Program-made: the position numbers and the translations under genes | Shown here: one piece after another, positions 33,211 to 44,369 of the stretch | Position numbering within the stretch: position 1 is the stretch's first letter | How the letters are laid out: every line of letters starts with the position of its first letter | DNA from: Pomphorhynchus laevis | Taxonomy: Eukaryota > Acanthocephala > Palaeacanthocephala > Echinorhynchida > Pomphorhynchidae | Direction: 5' to 3' | NCBI GenBank assembly: GCA_012934845.2 | Contig: WNNJ02003217.1 | Location: 1-64,000, forward strand | Length of the DNA stretch: 64,000 nt | Notes under the pieces: model-generated | What the model was told of the DNA's origin: nothing | What the model saw: only the letters and a program-made list of their open reading frames with translations | Database searches by the model: none

Positions 33211-34199
33211 TTAAATTAGTTGGAAGGGGGATGCCAACCTAGACAGAGCTAGGTGCAAGAGGGTTACCCCCTTGCCACTAGCACCATCCAGGGTCGGACT
33301 CCCCAAGGCAGTATCATCATTTCCCGAGGAGGCCATAGACTTCAACAATTTTCCGATCTTGAGAGGAGGAACGGGCTGAGCAGACCCGCCACGCTTCTTA
33401 GTGCTGGGGGTATGCAACAAATCGGGTGGAACTGGTGCCACCGTGGGCGTGCCTACGAGAGAGGAGATGAGTGGCAAAAAAAGAGCTTGTAGTTCACTAA
33501 TAATCATCTTCTTTTGGTTAGCCAGAAGATGTATAATGTCATTATTTGACATTCGATCTGGAGCAGCAGCAGCGTACGATTTCGTAATCGGCTTAGAAAA
33601 TCTCTGTCTGTAGGCTTTAAACAGGGTGCATTTTTTCGACCAAGCGGGGTGCACTCCCCCACAGTTTACACAATTGGGTGTGGTAAGGCATTTGTCGTTG
33701 TTAGCCGGGTGCGGGCAGTCACCCTTGCCACATACACCACAAACAGAGCAATTATAACAGTGGAGGACCAGTGCCCCCAGCCGTGACATTTTTGGCAATG
33801 AGGGTAGGTGAGGGTGTCCTCACTAATCAGCAAGAATTTCAAATTGAATCCCAAAAAGGGATTAACTGTTGAAGCGGCAAGAATGTGCCCGTTGTCTAGA
33901 TCCGTCTCATCAAAGGCAACTGGGAGCGGGTCACCGCCTTTACCCAGTACCCGTCTCATTGAAGAAAGTTTGAACAGTTTTTTTAATTGATCAATATCAT
34001 CGTCAGAATTGAACGAAGGAAAATTAGAAATTTTTAAAGTACATCTTAGCGGCAGAATAGTTATAGTACCAATAGTAGATAGATTAGTGGAAAAGAATTT
34101 TCTGTAATCCTCGAGTATGTCACCATTCGCAAAGGAGACCCTGAGTGTATTCTCGAGGGTTTTAAGAGAGTTGAATAAAACTCTATTCCTAGTAATCAT
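33211..34199 (-). CDS. LINE B ORF1 (B3)
   Basis: Two overlapping frames (34199-33666 and 33798-33211) parted by one frameshift within the knuckles. The first holds CTLKISNFPSFNSDDDIDQL and FLGFNLKFLLISEDTLTYP, then CQKCHGWGHWSSTV. The second holds CGVCGKGDCPHPANNDKC and CVNCGGVHPAWSKKC, then TPSTKKRGGSAQPVPPLKIG. It has the same three-knuckle plan as B2. Role: RNA binding and chaperoning of the element's RNP. Confidence 0.75.
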
Positions 34200-34559
34200 G
34201 GCGAAATCTCGAAGGAACGTGCCAAAATAAGGCGTGTTTTTGAATAGGTTTTGTTGCTCTTATTACACATAAATGTGCTAGTTTAGCAACAGGAGGGAGG
34301 TAATCCTCCACATCATGTTTAGAGAAACAAAAGTCACTAACCTTGCCATTTCCATAATTTTTTTCAGAAGGAATACTTACTTCGCCTTGAGAGATAGTTG
34401 ATTAAGCAGAAAAATTCGCTGTTGAATTGCAGCAATGGAAATCCTTTGAATGCTCCGACGTGCACATTTTTTTATAAAATTGAAAAAAATCATTTTGATA
34501 TTTAGCCAGCAACTACAAGCTTCAACTTCAGAAAATTAACATAAGAATAAAAACAATCA

Positions 34560-34860
34560 CTAATAAACTTATTCAGCAATTAAAACTCACAATTAATAGC
34601 AAAATTTATGAGCTGCAAACGTACCGTTACGGAGAAATAACCGTCACGAGAATCTTTTATTTCGCAGGTAATCCTGGCACAACTTGGAGCGATCTCATTA
34701 TCTCTACAAGCATTTAAAAACTTGGTAGACGCTATTGTATTTATGATTCTGTCTTCGTTTCTCTCAAACTTTCGCGTAATTTTCAAAGCGGTAGTTTCAA
34801 AACACCGCCTAATTATTAGAAATATATCCATCCTAATATGTATTTAAATTTTTTAATATT
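34560..34860 (-). mobile_element. Penelope-like N-terminal repeat X, copy 2
   Basis: The 83-residue frame (34831-34580) differs from copy 1 in one residue (FLNACRD against FLKACRD). It lies between two blocks of repeat E, which suggests X and E are parts of one element. Confidence 0.55.
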
Positions 34861-35084
34861 CAGGAACTATCAGGTATAGTTGAACAACAAGAAAAATCAT
34901 TTTGATATTTATCTAATAACATATTTAGTAAATTAATAAAGATTTAATAAGGATTAAATTAAATATTTAATTAAAGATTAATAAGGATTTTCTTAATAAA
35001 AAAGAGATAACATGTTACACATAAAGGGATAAATAAGTAAATTAGTTATAAAAAGTTAAGTCAACAGTGAGACTGCATATTCTT

Positions 35085-35530
35085 CATAATCACTTCTTCT
35101 CATTGCGTAGGCCTCAAATCCATGGGGATCTGAGACCCCCAACCAATCCAACACGCCGCTTTCCGATTGAACCACCCGGGGTCTTTCACACCCCGAATAA
35201 TCCAATCGGCGCGGACGATGCTGGGTAAACGAGAGACGAGGAGCTTAAGAAACCTTAGCCTTTGCTCTGGGGGACGTCCTCTAGAGAAGACGACTAATCC
35301 CGAGATAACCCAGGTACCCCAAAGGCGCACCTGGGTTTTCCCATTCAACGACAGATGCTGGGCCTGTTTCAGGGCCCAACTAGCTCTCTTCAGGATGCGT
35401 TTGGGTCTATCTAGGTCGGCTTTAGCCGACCAGTTCACCGAAACGGTGAACCCCAGGTATTTTACTCGACTTGTGAAGGTAGGGAGTGGTTCAGAGGCAA
35501 ATATGGAGGAGAGCGCAGAGAGTGCTAGTC
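35085..35530 (-). mobile_element. LINE B 3'-end fragment
   Basis: Nearly identical to the last about 440 bp of B3, including the thumb frame WSAKADLDRPKRILKRA and the 3' end. It stops abruptly at GTGCTAGTC where repeat X copy 3 begins. Part of a duplicated and rearranged block. Confidence 0.8.
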
Positions 35531-35682
35531 TATTTAAGAAAATCTAATAAACTTATTCACCAATTAAAACTCACAATTAATAGCAAAATTTATGAGCTGC
35601 AAACGTACCGTTACGGAGAAATAACCGTCACGAGAATCTTTTATTTCGCAGGTAATCCTGGCACAACTTGGAGCGATCTCAT
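35531..35682 (-). mobile_element. Penelope-like repeat X, copy 3 (partial)
   Basis: Matches the first about 150 bp of copies 1 and 2 (TAATAAACTTATTCACCAAT to GAGCGATCTCAT), then passes straight into repeat E (AAAAACAATCACATAAATAA). Confidence 0.6.
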
Positions 35683-35735
35683 AAAAACAATCACATAAAT
35701 AAAGTTTCTTGTCGGTTTGCACACTGATTTTATTT

Positions 35736-36060
35736 TTTGTTAAAAATACATGTGTTTTGTACTTTTGTTGTACGTACATAAATGAGAGTTCATGGACAGC
35801 ATGTAACAAGCAAGTACTATAGGAGCCTCAAAAGATTTTATCAAAAAAGAAAAAAATGCTTTCAAAATCTTGCAAATTGGTAGATGTGGATGGAGGTAAG
35901 ACAATTAATTTCGCGGTGCTAGTTAAAATTAAGGTCAGTACTGTTTGTAATGATTTAAAGGGCGCGGGGGTACTCCTCCAATCCCAAATTCAAAAAATCT
36001 AGTGGTGATATGTTTAAAACAGCCATATAAACGACACAAGTTATTTGGCAATTTAGCCTA
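35736..36060. other. No feature assigned; LINE B leader likely
   Basis: The stretch before B5 ORF1 has no knuckle or RT motif. AGTAAGACAATTAATTTCG and nearby sequence may be the decayed LINE B 5' region. Confidence 0.35.
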
Positions 36061-37646
36061 TTATGGCTTCGATTAAAATTACCAACCTACCGTCTTACCT
36101 TGATGAAACTGACGTTGCTGATTTGAAGTCGCATTTTAAGATTTTCAGCTTTCGGCAACTCATAGAGAAGAGTGGCTTCCCTCTTCCGATAGGGTTTGGT
36201 TCAGATCCGTGTAGCAAGCTAATCTTTTGTCAAAGTCAAACCTCAACCCGTTCTTAGGTTATAATCTAGATTTTAAATCACTTTCTTCAGATTATTCCAC
36301 CTAGCTCTTAATGTAACTAGTGCCATGAATAAAGGCACTGGTCCTCAAGCTGTTCAAGATCAAGGACTCGCGAGGTCTGCGGCAACTCGTGCCACAGTCT
36401 TGAATCAGGGGAGATATGTTTCTCTCCCCCGTGCTCTAATTGCGGAGTGTCCCATCCCGCGAGGTTCCGCAAATGCTCCTTTTTGAAAATATACCGTGAC
36501 GCCTTTTCTAATCGGTCGGAAAAGAAAAAAAGTCTCGTTTTCGAATATATGTTCTTGAATGTCGGACAGCGAGTTTATGAGACTAACTGACATAAAGATC
36601 AACGCAGCTGTGAAAAATATGAGGACCGGATCTCGGTTTTTACTGGGCCCTGTATTCCATCTCAGTCCTTCCGAAACTCATTATCCCAGAATCAAAGAAA
36701 AGCGTAACCTGGGCCCATCTCGTCTCCTCATTAAGATTGGGAAGTTATTAAAGGGTAATAATACAGCATTTAAAAAATGAAAATATTGACCGTGGGCAAG
36801 TGCTCACTCTATATGGCGCTAATAGTGGAGGGGGATATCTCCCTCCCCTAGCTCTGTCTAGGGATGAGGCAATCCCACACAGCTAACCTAACACAATGCA
36901 AAGTACTCGTGAGCCTTTCACACTTAATATCCATGAGTGGAATTCGTGAGGGGCTTCTGCCCTAAGACTTCTATCTGGTAGAGATGTAGATGTTATAGTC
37001 TTTCAGGAGACGCGGTTTATCCGTCTCCCCCAGGACATTACTCTCATCCCTAAGCATATTTGTTCCCACGATACTCTGTACATAACCCCGCCTCACTCCT
37101 GTTCATCTCAAGGTCTCTTGAACTTAGTTAAATGCTCCTAAAGATCGTCCCTTCACTAAACTATTCTTGTTCAGCCCTTTCCCGTTTGGTAGTTTCACTC
37201 CGTAAGAACGGTAAACGTCTCAGGTTAAACAATGTCTACATCCGTCCAGGTGAGATTCACAAGAACCGTGACCTCCTGAATAAGATAATAGATAGCGGTT
37301 GCTATATGGTACTTGGTGACTTCGACGAAGGAACTGGTCGTTGGATTAATGCAGCACTCCTTAGAGCTAGGAACGGTTATGCTATTCATAAACTACCGTC
37401 CCCTTCCTTTCATTGCACATCAACGAATTCACTCCTTGACCTATTACTGCTCCATTAAAGTTGGTTGTTTAAACCCCACTGTACGGAGCAGTCGCGATAA
37501 CATATGTCCACCTCTCATGACTCGATTCGTCGGCGGATAAAAGAGGATACGCTGCTTCGAAGTAGATTCTACTTTTATCCTATCAGAGTGCATTTCTTTC
37601 AGGTAGCTATCCAATCTAACCCCGAATTTATAATGAGAGTCTAACC
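36061..37646 (+). mobile_element. LINE B copy B5 (3'-truncated)
   Basis: ORF1 starts MASIKITNLPSYLDETDVA (36063-36257); its knuckle region is unreadable. The endonuclease follows (VIVFQETRFIRLPQD near 36990; LRLNNVYIRPGEIHKNRDLL and MVLGDFDEGTGRWINAAL at 37132-37458, with GDFND changed to GDFDE). It breaks off at about 37646 against a Penelope-like piece in the opposite orientation. Confidence 0.75.
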
Positions 37647-38628
37647 GAATTCTTCGTCCTAATGGTGGTAGGAGTTTATACCTTATTTTAGGAATATATT
37701 TACTTAAATCTGACCCTATTATTTCTTTACTTTTAGAATTATTTAAAAGTCCGGCTATATTTATGTTATCTATACATTTATTAAAGAATTTTATGGTTAA
37801 TGTATATTTTCTATTGATATTATTAACATTTATTGTACGATTATAGTATTTTGTATTATAATAACTGTCTATTATACAACTTAGCCTATCATAATCGTTA
37901 ATTAATTTTTGATTTATTGAACATATGATATCTTCAGAAAAACTTCTTATATTTACATAAAGATCTTTTAGCTTATTATCACTTAAAAGTTGTTTTAATA
38001 TTTCTAATCGTTCATTTATATACATATCTTCTTTAATATTTTTAACTCTATTTTTCCTATTCTTTTTATCACCATGACTTCTTGGTTTGCGTTTAACCGT
38101 ATTATTATAATATAGTTGTTTATTATGTATTATACTACTTCTGCCAATTCCTTGTACCACGTCATTCAATCCTAATGGGTACATGGAATTAAGCGTTTTA
38201 ATCCAAAAATCTTCTTTTTCTAATAGCTTTTGATTTAATATTGAAATGTTTTCTTCGATAATATGTTCTAAAATAGATAATTTACAGTTTTTAATATCAT
38301 GTCCTATTAATCTCATATATTTATGAAATATAGTTTGACTATTATGCTGTATATTATATATGTGTTGCTTAAACCTAGTTTTTAACATTTGACATGTTTT
38401 TCCTATATAATGCAATCCACATGTACATTGTATAAGATACACTACACCTGCGGTATTGCAGTTACAATTATTATTAATATTTAATGAAAAACATTTGTTT
38501 ACCGTATTACTTACGATACAATTATTATTTATAACATCACAAACTATACGATTTTTTCTGTTACATTTAAAAGATCGAAAATTAAAATCATTAGCACTTA
38601 CGTACGCTTCCAATGTGTTTGAGTCCAT
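37647..38628 (-). mobile_element. Penelope-like GIY-YIG endonuclease ORF
   Basis: One long frame from the ATG at 38628. After an Asn/Cys-rich N-terminus comes AGVVYLIQCTCGLHYIGKT (the GVVY and YIG halves of GIY-YIG), then LKTRFKQHIYNIQHN (the catalytic Arg region) and LEKEDFWIKTL (the metal-binding Glu), then SMYPLGLND. C-terminal GIY-YIG nucleases are the hallmark of Penelope-like elements. The RT is absent here. The frame runs on for about 65 codons antisense to LINE B5, ending at 37444. Confidence 0.7.
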
Positions 38629-38664
38629 GTAACTTTTAAGTCATAATTTTTAACGTTGCTTTTT

Positions 38665-38740
38665 CAGTGTATCCAACTAGTTTAGTTAACTCAGACTAAA
38701 CTTACAACGGGCCATCCAGCCGCATATGATAGGGGGCTGC
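38665..38740 (-). repeat. Leader-like repeat shared with 42.3-43.0 kb
   Basis: On the minus strand GCTGGATGGCCC, GTAAGTTTAGTCTG, ACTAAACTAG and AAAGCAACG match the tandem repeat at 42328-43040. It lies immediately upstream of the GIY-YIG ORF. Confidence 0.6.
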
Positions 38741-38749
38741 CCTGTCAGA

Positions 38750-40499
38750 AAACATGATTTTGTCAGAAAACACAAAAACATGATTTATGTTTTCAAACAA
38801 ACTTTTAATGCACTTATTTATTTAGTTTGTTTAATATCACCTTATTCACTAAGAGGTGCGTTCTTGTTCTTTTTTTTTCTGTGACTCCTTGCAACAATAG
38901 CCGACAAATCAACAACCAAACCAAACTCCAGAACAACTTTATGCATGCGAACTTGTACAAATGCAGACAGTGGGAGTCCATAACCGTGATGAAAATCTCA
39001 GAGCGCTTGTTGCATCTATGGGAGACGCAAATATGGATCTAGAACTTATTGAAGACTCTTGACTTTTATCAATAGTTGTTATTTCTCAACTTGTCACCAT
39101 GTGCTTACTATGTATTGTTTTTCGTTTCCTGCATCTGACTAATCATTGTCTTTAATTTTCTTCCTACGAATCAGTTCATATATATTATTTAACTCTACGA
39201 TGCAGTAGATAGGTATCTTAGCTATTCCTAGATGTTGCACTAATGCCATTCGTGCATACCATGTTTTAGGTCACTAACATGGTCGCCTACTTGTTGCCAT
39301 TTGCTCCACTTCTTCCTTTCACACCATTAAACAGATCCTTCCAATCACACTTTCTCCCTCGGCATAGTCTAACCTAATATTTTTTCATTTCACATATTCC
39401 CCTCTGGCGTATATAGCTTGTTCGTTCAAACCAAAATTCATTGTCGGCAATGCTAACGATAAACCAAACATATTGCATCCTTTACATATTTCTTGCCAAT
39501 GTTCAGTAATTAATTTATTTTTTTCTATTTTTTCTATTTATTTATTATTGGACCTGAAAGTTGCCCCGGCATTTAGACCCGAATAAAACAAATGCTATTA
39601 TATTCAAGCAGTTTCTGATCGTTTTTGACCTTTAATAATTGATTCAATTATTCAAACTCGTTAAAACTCTCCCACACGCTCTCACAAATCAACATCAACC
39701 TATTGACATCTTCATATTTCTGTTTTTTATTAGTGGACTGTTGAGTGGATTATATCCACAATAGCCAACTTAATAAACCTGTCATTTTTTAAAACTATAC
39801 TGACATTGGAATTTTTGATTCGAAAATTAAAATCTCCAAAAAGTTTATATCTTTGCACTCATTTACGAACAGATTTTGGTTTATTCTCTGAGTAATAGAA
39901 TAATGATATTTATGATAAATAATTTCTAATCTAAAGACAGACAATATAGTATCGCTTTTTATTCAGCAAATTGTTAAATATCAATTGTTATAATATGTCG
40001 TATATGTTTTCTTTAGAGCATCGGGCAAAACTTCGACTAAAAGAAAATCAATAATAAAAATGAAAATGTATTTAAAAATTTATAGAATATAATTTATAAA
40101 ATCAAAATATTTACAAAATTTACCTTATTAATTTAAATTTAAAAACTAGTTATAATTAAATCTTTATAACTGTTTTTATCAATAAAAAAGAAAGCAATTT
40201 AATACTTTGTATTCAAAAATCTACAAAATCACCATTCTATTTAATTGCATTATATAAGTTATCACCATTTATATATAGCTGTTACCAAACACATTTTCGC
40301 AAAATCTTGAAATCTGCTTTCTGATTATCGCGTTCTCAAAGTTGAATATATTTTGATAAAAATCTGAAATTAATTGTTGTGCATGATTGGCTGTAACTCA
40401 ATAGGATATAATACAAAACTTAAATAGTTAAACAATAAATGTAACCCAGCTTATGTTAGCAAGCAGGGAACTGACTATAAACATATTTGCGCTAATTTT
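38750..40499. other. AT-rich non-coding DNA
   Basis: No coding frame with a recognisable motif. The 71-residue plus frame at 38827-39042 is weak. Confidence 0.5.
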
Positions 40500-41290
40500 A
40501 ATGCGGTCGCTCTGACGCTGCTCACGAAGGCGCTGTATGAATGAACATTAGTGTTCGTAAGTCCGAATCCGCCTAGGCGTAGAGGAAGCGAAGCTCGGAT
40601 CTTGGCGTTCGTGTTAAGCTGGGTGGCAGTCATATTCTCAAAATCTCTAAGGATGGTAGAGTCGAAAAGACTTGTGAATTCTCGAATTGCGGAGGACGAA
40701 CAATGCTTGAGTAGAAGATACGCCGATTAAGAGTCTGGTAGTTTCGCGATAATCTTAATTTCCGCTTGCAACCTTGGCAATATTTCTCTGATTAGGAAGC
40801 CCTGCATAAATTCGAGCAAACCAATAGGTGTCTTTAATAACTGAAAATTGCCGGTACGATTGATAGTCGGAGAGGAACGACAAAGATCCGAACATGATTG
40901 AACTGCGCTAGGGGTTCCAATAATTTCAGCTATCGACCAATTGAGGTGGATGTTGTGTGTTCGGAAATCGACGCTTAAAGTATTCAGGGCATGTGCGACA
41001 GCTCGAGGGCTTTCACCGATGACCCCATCATCCAGATACCAGTGATTAAACTCAATGCCATGAACATTTGAGACCTTGGTGATTACCCCCTCAATGGCAA
41101 GCGAGAAAAGAAAGGGTGATAGTGAATCGACCTGTTGCACTCCTTCCTCCGATAATAAAGGCTTTAGCATTCCAAAGCGCAAAGGAGCTGGGGTCTTCAA
41201 GAAAAATTTTACCCACGCCGACAATTCCGGAATTTGGGCATCCACTTCGGGAAGGATTGACGACATTTTTTCTGCAGTTGAAAGCGTTTA
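40500..41290 (-). mobile_element. Zinc-knuckle-type RT element fragment (D2)
   Basis: Minus frame 41266-40727: PELSAWVKFFLKTPAPLRFG, EEGVQQVDSLSPFLFSLAIE (motif B, normally GVQQGDPLGP) and FNHWYLDDGVIGE (motif C as YLDD). Beyond it, to about 40500, AIREFTSLFDSTILRDFENM and LPLRLGGFGL continue the thumb region. Same broad RT group as D1 but a different family. The 5' part, knuckle and nuclease are missing. Confidence 0.7.
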
Positions 41291-41736
41291 ATAGGTCATT
41301 TTTTGCCCAAACCGAATTCGCATCATTTGTTCGATTGTTGTGTAATTTAAATTCGATTTTGAAACTCAAATAAAAACAAACCAACAAAGGTGAAAACCGA
41401 CTATTAATTGTAATTTCAATGTTATTATAATTTTAATTCAAATGATAAAATCAATCAATTAATACTAAAATCAGACCATCGAGATTAGTAACAATCGTTC
41501 GATAATGGATAGATAAAACTAAAATGAATCTTAGTCTCGGACATATCAATAACTCTACATTCCATTGATTTTTTTACAAATTACAAAAATGCCAGTTATC
41601 GCGAGCAGTTTCATTAACTTGATGTAAACACTTAAAAACCGTATATAAATATGATAAATTTACATATGTTATCTTCCTTACTATATAATAAACAACCACT
41701 ATTGTGGTTGTAAAAATATAAATTTGAGTTTCTTAC

Positions 41737-41793
41737 CTTTAAAATACTGTCGTGTTATAATGTTGAATCCGAACATTCTTTGGTCTATTAATC
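41737..41793 (-). CDS. Candidate exon, possible 3' exon of the array gene
   Basis: On the minus strand CTAATTTATTTTTAG forms a strong branch-point, pyrimidine-tract and acceptor pattern, followed by 57 bp and a donor AAAG/GTAAGA. In the phase of the 66-bp exons it reads INRPKNVRIQHYNTTVF then a stop, so it could be a terminal exon. In another phase it is fully open, so it could also belong to another gene. Confidence 0.3.
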
Positions 41794-42327
41794 CTAAAAA
41801 TAAATTAGCTTAAGGATGAATTTCCATATAGCATTAATATTGAGCATTAAAATAAAACAAAACATGACACCTTATTACATAGAAATGTAATTTAATTTAA
41901 ATTGAATGAAACTTAGAAATTTTTGTCATTTTACTAATCGACCTAAAGAGTTGAAAATAAGGTATTGTTAAACTCGTTTTAAAATATTATTAGATAAAAG
42001 CATAACAGAAATAATGTAAATAATACACAAGAGAAAAAATAAATTATTTTTATTCAAGAAACCTAAATAATCAACGATCAAAGTAAGTGACATTGCTGAT
42101 TGTAAACCAGAACATTTATGTGTCATCATCGAACATGCTAATATCGAAATGTTTATTTTAATCACGAATTTGTCAATGTCTAATATAATGTTGTACTAGT
42201 AGAGTGTGTTTAGATTTCGTAAATGTAATTGGATACTTGAATGTAATAATTAATTGTTATCAATGCAATCATCCCGTATTCATTCACAGATCATATTTTA
42301 GAACTGCACACTTGAAAAAAGAAATTA

Positions 42328-43040
42328 ATCGAAATAATAAATATCTTTAAAAATGTAAGCTGCTTCACGTGATCACGTTCATGAGTCTAAACGATGTGAT
42401 CAATAGCTACGTCGCGTATTGCGTAGAGTGAAGTTGGTAGATCCTAATAGATTTTGTTCCAACTTGCAAAACCGGTTTGAGAAGGGCGGTTCCTTGCTGG
42501 ATGGCCCATAGTAAGTTTAGTCTGGGTCCACTAAACAAGGTGACGACATCGGAAAGCAACGTAAATCGTTGCTTTTGTTGCTATTGTTGATCGTGCTTAC
42601 AAAGATTGCACGTTAAAGAAATTGATAAATAATTTGGGGTGGAAAAATTGTAAATATCAATTATCTTAAGAAATTATAAATAGCTTTAAAAATGTAAACT
42701 GAATCACGTGATCACGTTCATGAGTCTAAGCGACGTGGTCAATAGCTACATCGCGTATCGCGTAGAGTGAAGTTGGTAGATCCTAATAGATTTTGTTCCA
42801 GCCTGCAAAACCGGTTTGAGAAGGGCGGTTCCTTGCTGGATGTTGCTGGATGGCCCATAGTAAGTTTAGTCTGGGTCAACTAAACTAGGTGACGACACTG
42901 GAAAATCAACGGAAATCGTTGCTTTTGTTGCTATTGTTGATCGTGCTTACAAAGATTGCACGTTAAAGAAATTGATAAATAATTTGGGGTGAAAAAATTG
43001 TAAATATCAATCATCTTAAGAAATTAAAAATAGCTTTATA
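42328..43040 (+). repeat. 340-bp tandem duplication, Penelope-like leader
   Basis: TCACGTGATCACGTTCATGA at 42364 and 42704 marks two nearly identical units, each with GGTTCCTTGCTGGATG, GTAAGTTTAGTCTG and TTGATCGTGCTTACAAAG. Part of the unit lies before the GIY-YIG ORF (38665-38740), so this may be a pair of pseudo-LTRs. Confidence 0.7.
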
Positions 43041-44109
43041 ACAAGTTTAAGTTTTAACAAATTCCAAGCAATACTTAAATAAAACTACATTTCAGTCAAA
43101 TGAAATATGCATACAAAAAATAGAAACATGATTTGTAAATTAATTCGTTTCGCAACCAACAAATTACAATTGTGTTTCAAAATTTGATTTATAACGAATC
43201 TAGCGATATTAAACAATTGAATATTAAAAGATTTTTATTTATCAATTATTAATAAATATCTATACATCTAGATATTCAATCTATATAAATTAAAATAGTG
43301 CTTGAGTGATTTTGCGATATATTCAGTAAAACTGTTGTAACCTCTTAACCAAAGTTTGTACAATTCTATTATTGTTTTCAGAACGTTTGACCTTTGTATT
43401 TAAAATATTATTCACTAGTTTGTTAATGCAGCAGCCTATGAAACTGAACCGAGTGTCAATTAACAAAAAGCATAAATTATTATCAGCCAATAAATATAAA
43501 CGATACAAGAAATGCATTTTTAGTAAATTCTGCACAATGTTAGTTAATATTACTAAGATAAGGTACAATATCTAATAGAAAAACATTAGAATTTTCGAGA
43601 CAAACACGTCAATATAGCACCGACAATGCGAAGTTCATAAATTGAGTAGTTTTACTCCTAACAGTAATTTTTGCCAAACCCAACAAGTAATCGCGAAAAT
43701 TACGGTGACTGATAAAACTAAACTATAAGTGAATACTTCAAATCTTTGAAGAATTGCATAAAAGCGAGACCTCAAGACCAACGTAAAGTTAACATTTATG
43801 ATGATCTAGCTCTTTTTCAATTTCTTGATTAGAACGTAATCTCAAAGATAAAAAGTAGAGGTTGCTTCGATTAATCAACTTATCACAATGATCAAAGAAT
43901 TGCAATATACTAGATTCAATGGAAACTTTTCCAACCGTTTATTTTAAGATTGTTCACGAATTTAAATGCCAAATGGCTATGTGATCTGGGAGAATGCATT
44001 ATAAACAGCAGCCGATAAGGTTGCGGACATTACCAAGAAATATAACATATTATCGAGTAATTAAACTTGCAACAATATTATTGAATCTAATGCAACATGT
44101 AAAAATTAT
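43041..44109. other. AT-rich DNA with weak ORFs
   Basis: Two overlapping antiparallel frames (43323-43568 minus, 43372-43575 plus) have no motif and may be chance. Nothing else seen. Confidence 0.4.
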
Positions 44110-44235
44110 TTTTAAATCCTACTCTTTCACACGTTTCGTAATACTTATAGCCTGAAAAGCTTAGTTTCAATATTAATGTCACTAACTCGAATGGCGTTAA
44201 GCATTCTGACATTTATGGATTGGGTCGCAATAGTA
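44110..44235 (+). repeat. Left arm of a long inverted repeat
   Basis: CACACGTTTCGTAATACT, CACTAACTCGAATGGC and GCATTCTGACATTTA reappear reversed at 46388-46510. The two arms flank LINE B4 almost exactly. Confidence 0.7.
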
Positions 44236-44369
44236 TTAGAAGAAATTTAATATTAATAAGAAATTTCTTAAATAAATAAATAACAACCACTAAAAAATAA
44301 CAATAGAGACATTAGAAAAAAAACTGCAGTTCAGATAAGACAACTCATAACAGCATTTCGTCTTCATAA

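Larger units (their letters stand above)
30735..34475 (-). mobile_element. LINE B copy B3, nearly full length
   Basis: The best copy of the family. From 34475 down: leader TGTGCACGTCGGAGC, ORF1 (34199-33211), endonuclease (about 33180-32600), linker, RT (about 32000-31168), thumb and a 3' end at CTACGCAATGAGAAGAAG (about 30735). The 3' end recurs at 35085. Few breaks compared with B2 and B4, so it is younger or better preserved. Motifs put it in the Jockey/R1/I-like group. Confidence 0.85.

Noticed and set aside
42360-42420. Hammerhead-like core on the minus strand (CTCATGA, palindromic stem, GAAG)
   Set aside because: Two invariant core positions differ from the consensus in both tandem copies.
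43323-43575. Overlapping ORFs on both strands
   Set aside because: No motif, no second copy, AT-rich setting; either or both could be chance.
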